Shown: piece by piece, positions 1-5,211 of the stretch
How the letters are laid out: every line of letters starts with the position of its first letter
How positions within the stretch are numbered: position 1 is the stretch's first letter
Origin: an uncultured Asticcacaulis sp.
GTDB taxonomy: Bacteria > Pseudomonadota > Alphaproteobacteria > Caulobacterales > Caulobacteraceae
DNA length: 6,216 bases
Reading direction: 5' to 3'
Assembly (NCBI GenBank): GCA_946480125.1
Contig: CAMLIY010000184.1
Span: 1 to 6,216 of the forward strand
Notes under the pieces: generated by a model
Seen by the model: the letters and a program-made list of their open reading frames with translations, nothing else
The model's database searches: none
What the model was told of the DNA's origin: nothing
Program-made: the position numbers and the translations under genes

Positions 1-254
1 CTGTCGCCGCGCATCTTTACCGGCGATATATCGCCCGGCGTCCCCTCGGCGGCCAGAGCGGCGCGATCAGCCGCCATCTGCGCCACGGAACGGTCGAGAT
101 AGGCCCGCCAGGCGGGCTGCGCCTCCGGCGGCAGGGTATGGACGCGCTCGGCGGTGATGGCCTGGGCGGGGGTGTTAACGCCGACCACCGTGGCAAAGGC
201 CGGTGCGACCATGACGGACATCATGACGGAAAGGGTAAGGCAGGACAGTTTCAC
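1..254 (-). CDS. Exported protein, probable pectate lyase (PL10-like), N-terminal 84 codons only
   Basis: This is the start of a gene that runs off the left edge. I chose the GTG at 254 because GGAG (262-265) lies 7 bases upstream and because the product opens with a good Sec signal peptide: MKLSC, a hydrophobic stretch, then APAFA with probable cleavage after residue 21. ATG codons at residues 11, 12 and 15 would cut into the hydrophobic core and have no better ribosome site. After the signal comes a short linker and then a charged, probably helical segment (residues about 33-70) with AITAERV, LPPEAQPAWRAYLDRS and QMAADRAALAAE. From memory, this resembles the segment ahead of the catalytic domain in alphaproteobacterial PL10 pectate lyases, which cleave polygalacturonate by beta-elimination. 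No catalytic residue lies inside the window, so the enzyme name is inference, supported by the pectin-type neighbours. The gene follows GH43 after a 29-bp gap, so the two are probably co-transcribed. Confidence 0.62.
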   Translation of the reverse strand, partial: MKLSCLTLSVMMSVMVAPAFATVVGVNTPAQAITAERVHTLPPEAQPAWRAYLDRSVAQMAADRAALAAEGTPGDISPVKMRGD

Positions 255-261
255 AGTCAGT

Positions 262-265
262 CTCC
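262..265 (-). promoter_or_regulatory. Ribosome binding site deciding the GTG start at 254
   Basis: GGAG on the minus strand, 7 bases before the GTG. It is the only good purine-rich site near this gene's 5' end and supports the GTG over the downstream in-frame ATGs. It lies in the 29-bp gap after the GH43 stop codon, which fits translation from a shared mRNA. Confidence 0.6.
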
Positions 266-283
266 GGGACTCAATTGGGCGGG

Positions 284-1879
284 CTACAGCGCCCGATAGA
301 TGAAATTACGAAAGCGGGCCTCGCCCTTGCCGGCGGCATAAAGACCGGGCCGCAGCATCAGGAAGCCGCCGCGCACATTATGGTGGTAGCCGGAAACCTC
401 CATGCCGCGATCGAAACGCGTCCAGTCCCGGCCATCGGCCGAGGTGTGGAAACTGACGATGTGGCGGTTATTGCGCACACGCAGTTTCATGCGGCGGCCG
501 TAAGGATTGGCGGGGCGGCCGCGCTCGATGCCATACTGGTGGGTGATGAAGGTGTTTTCATCGAAGCCCAGGCCGCAATAGAGGCTTGAATCATAAAACA
601 GCAACAGGCCGGCACGTGTGCCCGGATCGATCTCGATATCGCATTCGAATTCGTAAGCCTGGTCACCGGCCACGCACAGCAACGGCGCGGAGGAAGATGG
701 CGCTTCGCCGCGCGCCGTCAGATGGAGGATGCCCTTTTCACGCCGGATACGGCCAGTTTCATCGGCGGCCGGATTGAAGAAATTCCATTGCCGGCCATAC
801 TTATCGGTGGTGAAATCGTCGGAAAGCGCCAGACCATGCGGCGTGGCCGGACCAGGCAGGGGCTTTTTGATCGGTTGCGACAGGTCGCCGCCGCCGAAAT
901 CGAACCAGCCATCGGCACGCCAGGTAATGGGCGCCAATAGCGTCTGACGGCCCAGGGTCCAGAAGCCGTTTTCATAGCCATGATAGACGCCCCACCAGTC
1001 GCCTTTCGGGCCTTCCACCAGCGTGGCGTGGCCGCGCGACCACCATTTTTCATCGAGTGAGGCGGTATGGACCAGCGGATTGCGCGGGTGCTGTTCCCAC
1101 GGGCCATTGATCGAGCGCGAGCGGGCGGCGATAACCATGTGGCCGGTCGGTGGCCCCGCCGTGCCGCCGACCGCCAGGATCAGGTAGAAATAATCGCCGC
1201 GACGGGTGACCTTGGGGCCTTCAGGCGAGAAGCTTTCGACGTCCCAGTCCGCCGGGTAATGCCAGGGGTCATAAATGTGCTCCGGCTTGCCGAGCGTGGA
1301 CAGGCCGTCATCGGCCAGCCGAACCCGATCACCGCCACTGAGGAACAGCCAGCGCGACCCGTCCTCGCCGACCGCATGGCCGGGATCGATATGGTCGGGC
1401 AGATTGAGATCAACCGGCTCGGACCACGGCCCCTTGATATTGTCGGCCCAGATAACCCAGGAGGTGGTCCTGCTGCCAGGCGCCTTCGTCTGTTTTGTCG
1501 GAATATAGAGGTAGTAGCGGCCCTTGTGCCGGCACAGTTCCGGCGCCCAGACCGAGCCGATATTGCGGGTCAGAGCCGCCGTTACCGGCTGCCAGTTCAC
1601 CAGGTCACGCGAGTGCCAGATGATCAGGCCGGGATAGGCTTCGAAGGTCGAAAAGGTCATGTAGTAGTCGGCGCCATCCTTCAGGATCGACGGATCCGGG
1701 TGGTCGCCGGCCATGATCGGATTCAAGAAGGTGCCGTCGCCGCGATCGGCCCGGCGCTGGCCTTCGATCCCACGCGCAGATATCGTTTCGGCCGCGGCTT
1801 CCGCAGGGGCGGGCAAGCCAAAGAGCAGAGCCCCCAGGGCGGCTGTTTTCAGTGCGTCGCGGCGGCTGGCTTTCGGCAT
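284..1879 (-). CDS. Secreted family 43 glycoside hydrolase with C-terminal beta-sandwich domain
   Basis: 531 residues from the start chosen here; in-frame codons run on to an ATG at 1909, which would give 541. I prefer 1879 because AAGGA lies 6 bases upstream and because the protein then opens with a twin-arginine signal, MPKASRRDALK, a hydrophobic run and AEA (cleavage near residue 28). The upstream ATG has no ribosome site and abuts the T-tract of a terminator. The five-bladed propeller domain spans about residues 50-340. Family motifs are present: HPDPS with the general base D62, HIDPGH with the pKa-tuning D165, SFSPEGP with the general acid E220, and RGHATLV with H284. From about residue 350 a jelly-roll-like domain follows (ALSDDF, GLLLFYD, RMKLRVRNNRHIVSF), like the C-terminal domain of beta-xylosidases in this family. 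GH43 enzymes act on arabinose- or xylose-containing side chains; exact specificity (arabinofuranosidase, xylosidase or galactan-type) cannot be read here. The Tat signal suggests folded export to the periplasm. No catalytic residue is missing. Confidence 0.9.
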   Translation of the reverse strand: MPKASRRDALKTAALGALLFGLPAPAEAAAETISARGIEGQRRADRGDGTFLNPIMAGDHPDPSILKDGADYYMTFSTFEAYPGLIIWHSRDLVNWQPVTAALTRNIGSVWAPELCRHKGRYYLYIPTKQTKAPGSRTTSWVIWADNIKGPWSEPVDLNLPDHIDPGHAVGEDGSRWLFLSGGDRVRLADDGLSTLGKPEHIYDPWHYPADWDVESFSPEGPKVTRRGDYFYLILAVGGTAGPPTGHMVIAARSRSINGPWEQHPRNPLVHTASLDEKWWSRGHATLVEGPKGDWWGVYHGYENGFWTLGRQTLLAPITWRADGWFDFGGGDLSQPIKKPLPGPATPHGLALSDDFTTDKYGRQWNFFNPAADETGRIRREKGILHLTARGEAPSSSAPLLCVAGDQAYEFECDIEIDPGTRAGLLLFYDSSLYCGLGFDENTFITHQYGIERGRPANPYGRRMKLRVRNNRHIVSFHTSADGRDWTRFDRGMEVSGYHHNVRGGFLMLRPGLYAAGKGEARFRNFIYRAL

Positions 1880-1885
1880 GACCTG

Positions 1886-1890
1886 TCCTT
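1886..1890 (-). promoter_or_regulatory. Ribosome binding site deciding the GH43 start at 1879
   Basis: AAGGA on the minus strand, 6 bases ahead of the ATG at 1879. The alternative ATG at 1909 is preceded by a pyrimidine run from the terminator and has no such site. Confidence 0.65.
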
Positions 1891-1908
1891 CAAAAACATC
1901 CCCGCTCA

Positions 1909-1941
1909 TAAAAAGGGGGCGCCGGATGACTCCGGCGCCCC
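1909..1941 (-). terminator. Intrinsic terminator after the TonB-dependent receptor gene
   Basis: Read on the minus strand, an 11-bp perfect stem (GGGGCGCCGGA at 1941-1931, TCCGGCGCCCC at 1926-1916) closes on a 4-base loop GTCA. One C follows and then TTTTT (1914-1910). The stem is almost entirely G/C pairs. It begins 23 bases past the receptor stop codon and 30 bases before the preferred GH43 start. The plus-strand side has no T-tract, so it should act only on leftward transcription. It probably separates receptor expression from the downstream enzyme genes, fully or in part. Confidence 0.85.
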
Positions 1942-1964
1942 AGTCGTGTCATGGGAAGACAGAC

Positions 1965-4934
1965 CTAGTATTTGTAGCGCACGCCAAGATAATACTGGCG
2001 GCCCGAGGTGCCGTAATCGTACAGCAGGTTTTGGGCTGTATTACCCTGAGCGGTGTTGTAGGCAATATAGCGGTCATCCGGCTCATTGGTAAGGTTGATG
2101 CCTTCCAGAACCAGGGTGAGGTTCCGGTTGAGCTTGTAGGTCAGCTGCGCATCGACGTTCATCGTCTCGTGCTTGCCCCAGAAATCGGCCGAGGAGCCCG
2201 GCGCGAGTTGTGACAGATAGCCATCACGGTAGGAGACGGCGACACGGCCGGAAAGGGCGCTGCCTTCATAATAAAGGGTGGCGTTCCAGGCGTCGGGTGA
2301 CAGGCCCAGCAAGTCGGCTTCGGTGGTCGTGGTAGCCGTGGCTGAGGTATAGTACTGGATTTTCGATTCAACGTGAGTGTAGTTCACAATGCCGCCGGTC
2401 CGGCTCAGGAAGCCCGGCAGGAAGGTGAACGGCTTCTGGATATTGATTTCGAAGCCCTTTAGTTTGCCGCCCGGCGTATTAACCGGCGTGGTTACCAGAT
2501 ACTCGACATCGCTGGTTTCACCCAGGTCGGCGTAATTGTAGCCCAGCTCGCTCAGCTTGAAATTCTGGGCGCGCGACTGAATGTAACTTTTGAGGTCTTT
2601 CTGGAACAGGCCCAGGGTGAGCAGGGTGTCCTTGTCGGGATACCATTCGACCGAGAAATCCATAGTATTGGCGCGGGTCGGATCGAGATAGGGGTTGCCG
2701 GTGGTGATGGTTTTATTGGTGGTGCTGATCGATCCACCGCCCGGTGTCATGGACAGCAGGGTCGGGCGCGCCATGGTTTTGGCGGCGGCGAAACGCAGAT
2801 AAAGGTTTGTCAGCGGCTCTATCATTACGTTAAGCGACGGCAGCGAGTCGCTGTAGCTGCGGTGAATGGTGGTCAGGGCCGGCGCACCTGAAGTCCCGAT
2901 ATAGCCGCTCACGCTTGTTTCTGTACGAACTTCACGGGTGCCGATATTGCCGCGGAACGGCATCGAGGCGAGTTCACCCTTGAAATCCGCCTGCAGGAAA
3001 TAGCCGGTATCGACTTCCTCGGCATTGCGATTACCGGCGATCGACGAGGAGTTGGTGTTGTTGACTTTGAAGCTGCCATAGCTGTTGACGCAGTTGCAGT
3101 TGTAATCAAAGCTATCGCGAATCTTGTCGAGATTGGGGATCAGGTAGGTGTTGCCGCCGACGGTCACCGTTTCGGAGTAACCAGCGATGTCGCTGTTTAT
3201 GGCACTGACAAGAGCGCCAGAGGCATTTTCATCGCGGGTCAGGGGGGTGGACGTATAACGGCCATATTCCGCGGAGGTGAACTCATACTTCTTGCTCGAC
3301 GCGCCAAACTTAATATCGATATTGTCGGTCAGCTTGTATTTCAGGTCGATCTTGGCGGTCGCAAAGCTGTTCTCAACCGATTGCGGACGCAGGCGGATCA
3401 GCGAGGCGTCACCGTTGGCGGCGCTGCTGGAATAGGTCCAGTAGCAGGCCTGATCGGGCGAACAGCCGGTCGATGACGTACCATAGTTGAAGACCGGATG
3501 CGTCATATCCGAATAGTCGTAGCTGTAGCCGTCGACATTGTAGGATTCAAACGTGAAGGTGGTCTGTTCGGGGTTGTCCTGCAGCGAATCCGAAGCGCCG
3601 ATCAGGACCTTCGAGGTCAGGCGGTCGCCCCAGTTCTGATCCCATGTCAGGTTGAGCTGCTGGAAGGTCGTCTTCAGTTCGTCGTAGCGATGCTCGGCGC
3701 GGATATCGACATCATTGAACGACGCCTGGGTCATGGTGCCTTCATCATCGATCGTATAATCATAGACCGAAGATTTCGGGAAGCCGGCGCCGGTACGGCT
3801 GAACGAGATGCCTTCGATTTCCCACTCATCGCGGTTGGAGCCGAAGGTGGCGTACATGCCTTCCAGGGTGAACAGGGTGTCGGGATTGGGCCGCATCTGG
3901 AAGGCGGCGGTGATGCCCAGGCGTTCCTGATCGGTTTCAAAATGGTTATAGCGCGGAATGCGCGGATGCAGGGCGTGGCTGATCTTCAGCGCTTCCGCAT
4001 CGGTCAGGACGGGGTTCTTGGCATTGCTTTCAGTTGTGTTGCACTGATTGGCCGTGTTGTTGGTACAGGGCTTGACGGGGATAAAGGTCTTGCCGCCATC
4101 GGTGCTGTAGCTGCCGATCCGGCCGGCATTGCCGTTGGCGTAGGCATTTTCCCAGCGCGTGGTATTGGTCGAATCCTCGATCACGGTGCGCGTACCGTAC
4201 GCGACCGAGAGCAGGGCGCCCAGCCGGCCATCGGCCCAGCGATTGGAAACCATGAAGGTGCCGCGCGGTTCGGTTTGTTTGGAGGCGTCGTTATAGCCCG
4301 CCTGAAGCGAGCCGGCCATGGTGAAGCCCTTGTAATCAAACGGGCGGGCGGTTTGCAGATCGACCGTGGCGCCGAGCGAGCCTTCTTCGATTTCGGCCGA
4401 CAAAGACTTGCGCACGGTCAGCGAATTGAACAGATCGGCGGCAAAAACATTGAAGTCAAATCCACGGCCGCGGTTGGTGCCGCCCGAGGAATCCTTGGAA
4501 CCGGTGGTGGCCAGGGCTTCGAGGCCATTCAGGCGGGTGCGCGAAAACTCCGAATTGAGACCGCGTACGGTGATCTGCTTGCCTTCGCCGCCATCGCGAT
4601 CGATCGAGACGCCGGGAATGCGTTGCAGGCTTTCAGCCAGGTTGAGATCAGGAAACTGGCCAATGTCTTCAGACTTGATCACGTCCACCATGTCTGTGGA
4701 CCGCTTCTTTTCATTGATGGCGGTCTGGAGCGAGCCGCGGAAGCCGGTGACAATGACAAGTGTTGCGTCGTCGGCGGGCGCCGCGACCGGCGCCACCTCC
4801 GGGGCCGCCTCCTGCGCCAGGGCAGGGGCTATGAACAGGCCACCGGCGGCCATGGCAATCGCAGCAGCGGAAGCGCTCAAGGCGAGGGCTTTGGTAAATT
4901 TGGACGCAATTCGGGCGTCGGTCGGTTTCAGCAT
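1965..4934 (-). CDS. TonB-dependent outer-membrane receptor, TonB-Xanth-Caul type
   Basis: 989 residues, complete, within the usual 900-1000 of this oligosaccharide-receptor class. The ATG at 4934 has GGGGAG (4947-4942) 7 bases upstream. A signal peptide covers residues 1-40 (basic start, Ala-rich core, APALA before QE). A Pro/Ala linker leads to a TonB-box-like stretch TLVIVTGF (58-65). The plug follows at about 75-200, with the class signatures EDIGQFPDLNLAESLQRIPG, ITVRGL and EEGSLGATVDLQTARPFDY. The rest is a 22-strand-type barrel with long loops, ending in an aromatic C-terminus (YYLGVRYKY) typical of outer-membrane insertion. It should import an oligosaccharide using TonB-ExbBD energy; the neighbours suggest pectin fragments, but the ligand is inference. 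Three close cysteine pairs (C290/C298, C491/C497, C613/C615) sit in likely outer loops. No SusD partner is seen. Its upstream region holds two LacI-type palindromes, so induction by a sugar acid or oligosaccharide is likely; a terminator follows the stop. Confidence 0.95.
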   Translation of the reverse strand: MLKPTDARIASKFTKALALSASAAAIAMAAGGLFIAPALAQEAAPEVAPVAAPADDATLVIVTGFRGSLQTAINEKKRSTDMVDVIKSEDIGQFPDLNLAESLQRIPGVSIDRDGGEGKQITVRGLNSEFSRTRLNGLEALATTGSKDSSGGTNRGRGFDFNVFAADLFNSLTVRKSLSAEIEEGSLGATVDLQTARPFDYKGFTMAGSLQAGYNDASKQTEPRGTFMVSNRWADGRLGALLSVAYGTRTVIEDSTNTTRWENAYANGNAGRIGSYSTDGGKTFIPVKPCTNNTANQCNTTESNAKNPVLTDAEALKISHALHPRIPRYNHFETDQERLGITAAFQMRPNPDTLFTLEGMYATFGSNRDEWEIEGISFSRTGAGFPKSSVYDYTIDDEGTMTQASFNDVDIRAEHRYDELKTTFQQLNLTWDQNWGDRLTSKVLIGASDSLQDNPEQTTFTFESYNVDGYSYDYSDMTHPVFNYGTSSTGCSPDQACYWTYSSSAANGDASLIRLRPQSVENSFATAKIDLKYKLTDNIDIKFGASSKKYEFTSAEYGRYTSTPLTRDENASGALVSAINSDIAGYSETVTVGGNTYLIPNLDKIRDSFDYNCNCVNSYGSFKVNNTNSSSIAGNRNAEEVDTGYFLQADFKGELASMPFRGNIGTREVRTETSVSGYIGTSGAPALTTIHRSYSDSLPSLNVMIEPLTNLYLRFAAAKTMARPTLLSMTPGGGSISTTNKTITTGNPYLDPTRANTMDFSVEWYPDKDTLLTLGLFQKDLKSYIQSRAQNFKLSELGYNYADLGETSDVEYLVTTPVNTPGGKLKGFEINIQKPFTFLPGFLSRTGGIVNYTHVESKIQYYTSATATTTTEADLLGLSPDAWNATLYYEGSALSGRVAVSYRDGYLSQLAPGSSADFWGKHETMNVDAQLTYKLNRNLTLVLEGINLTNEPDDRYIAYNTAQGNTAQNLLYDYGTSGRQYYLGVRYKY

Positions 4935-4941
4935 AGGTTTA

Positions 4942-4947
4942 CTCCCC
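4942..4947 (-). promoter_or_regulatory. Ribosome binding site of the TonB-dependent receptor
   Basis: GGGGAG on the minus strand, 7 bases before the ATG at 4934. It is a strong match to the 3' end of 16S rRNA and fixes the receptor start. Confidence 0.75.
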
Positions 4948-4958
4948 GTTTTGCCAAC

Positions 4959-4968
4959 AGTCCGGACT
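4959..4968. repeat. 10-bp perfect palindrome in the receptor leader
   Basis: AGTCCGGACT reads the same on both strands and ends 24 bases upstream of the receptor ATG. It could be a minor protein site or simply chance; its two halves touch, so it cannot form a normal RNA hairpin. A second palindrome, TTCATATGAA (4981-4990), lies 12 bases further upstream. Confidence 0.35.
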
Positions 4969-4993
4969 TAAGGTCGGCTGTTCATATGAATTG

Positions 4994-5009
4994 GAAGCTA
5001 TACAGCTTC
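4994..5009. repeat. Inverted repeat in the receptor leader
   Basis: GAAGCT-ATAC-AGCTTC, two perfect 6-base arms around a 4-base loop. In leftward mRNA it could form a small hairpin 60-75 bases before the receptor start. There is no T-tract, so it is not a terminator. On the minus strand the centre reads GTATAGC, which is partly like a -10 box, but I see no fitting -35. Confidence 0.4.
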
Positions 5010-5023
5010 GCTTGGCTTATTAA

Positions 5024-5052
5024 TTGACACCGGTGTCATGATTTTTTATAAA
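5024..5052 (+). promoter_or_regulatory. Sigma-70-like promoter pointing rightward, operator 1 in its spacer
   Basis: TTGACA (5024-5029), a 17-base spacer and TATAAA (5047-5052): a full -35 match and five of six at -10, at ideal spacing. It points toward the 3' end of the GH105 gene, which lies on the opposite strand, so a transcript would start near 5059 and become antisense to GH105 past 5212. No convincing coding sequence follows; the first ATG (5058) opens only 7 codons. Operator 1 covers most of the spacer, so a bound repressor should block it. It could also be a chance product of AT-rich DNA next to an operator that begins TTGACA. Confidence 0.35.
5025..5038. promoter_or_regulatory. Operator 1: perfect 14-bp LacI-type palindrome
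   Basis: TGACACCGGTGTCA is a perfect dyad with a central CG step, the layout typical of LacI-family operators. Its centre lies about 97 bases upstream of the receptor ATG. The core TGACACCGGTG recurs in operator 2, 98 bp further upstream. The half-site TGACA resembles the one I recall for LacI-family NagR boxes in Xanthomonas and Shewanella, though the centre differs. In a pectin locus a LacI-family repressor responding to a uronate or oligogalacturonide is the natural candidate; no regulator gene is in the window. The site also fills the spacer of a plus-strand promoter-like sequence. Confidence 0.72.
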
Positions 5053-5076
5053 TTGGCATGACGTCGATATTTGACA

Positions 5077-5104
5077 ACTAGACATAGAATTTTTGACGTG
5101 ACAA
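5077..5104 (-). promoter_or_regulatory. Weak candidate promoter for the receptor gene
   Basis: On the minus strand, TTGTCA (5104-5099), a 16-base spacer and TCTAGT (5082-5077): five of six at -35 and four of six at -10. It lies between the two operators. Transcription would start near 5070 with a leader of about 135 bases, and operator 1 would sit just downstream as a roadblock. The match is modest, and other AT-rich positions in the region could serve instead. Confidence 0.22.
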
Positions 5105-5120
5105 GGCCATATTTCATCAG

Positions 5121-5138
5121 AATGACACCGGTGGCATT
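5121..5138. promoter_or_regulatory. Operator 2: 18-bp LacI-type palindrome, one mismatched pair
   Basis: AATGACACCGGTGGCATT is symmetrical over 18 bases apart from one pair (A at 5125 against G at 5134). It shares 11 consecutive bases (TGACACCGGTG) with operator 1. It lies 74 bases past the GH105 stop codon and about 195 bases upstream of the receptor ATG. Two such sites 98 bp apart, centre to centre, would allow repression by DNA looping or by separate roles at two promoters. Confidence 0.68.
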
Positions 5139-5211
5139 AAAAATCGCTGTTCTGTCAAAACTGCGGTAATTTTGCCATAGTGCTATCAAGCCGTCCTTCC
5201 TGTTAAAATTT

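Noticed and set aside
1067..2092. Open frame of 341 codons on the plus strand
   Set aside because: It is opposite GH43 and reaches across the terminator into the receptor's 3' end. The translation shows no domain and the opposite-strand genes are unambiguous.
4994..5009. GTATAGC as the receptor -10 box
   Set aside because: No reasonable -35 hexamer lies 16-18 bases upstream on the minus strand; the sequence is better described as part of the inverted repeat.
3498..5027. Open frame of 509 codons on the plus strand
   Set aside because: It lies wholly opposite the receptor gene, has low-complexity, repetitive Gly/Ala/Arg/Ile/Val-rich translation with no family signature, and no good ribosome site. 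It is a by-product of GC-rich codon use.
5139..5211. Terminator after GH105
   Set aside because: Leftward from the stop there are A/T runs (AAAATTTT, TTTTT) but no GC-rich stem ahead of a T-tract. Read-through toward the receptor cannot be excluded.
5053..5211. Small protein downstream of the plus-strand promoter
   Set aside because: The first ATG (5058) stops after 7 codons and I see no ribosome site with a longer frame.
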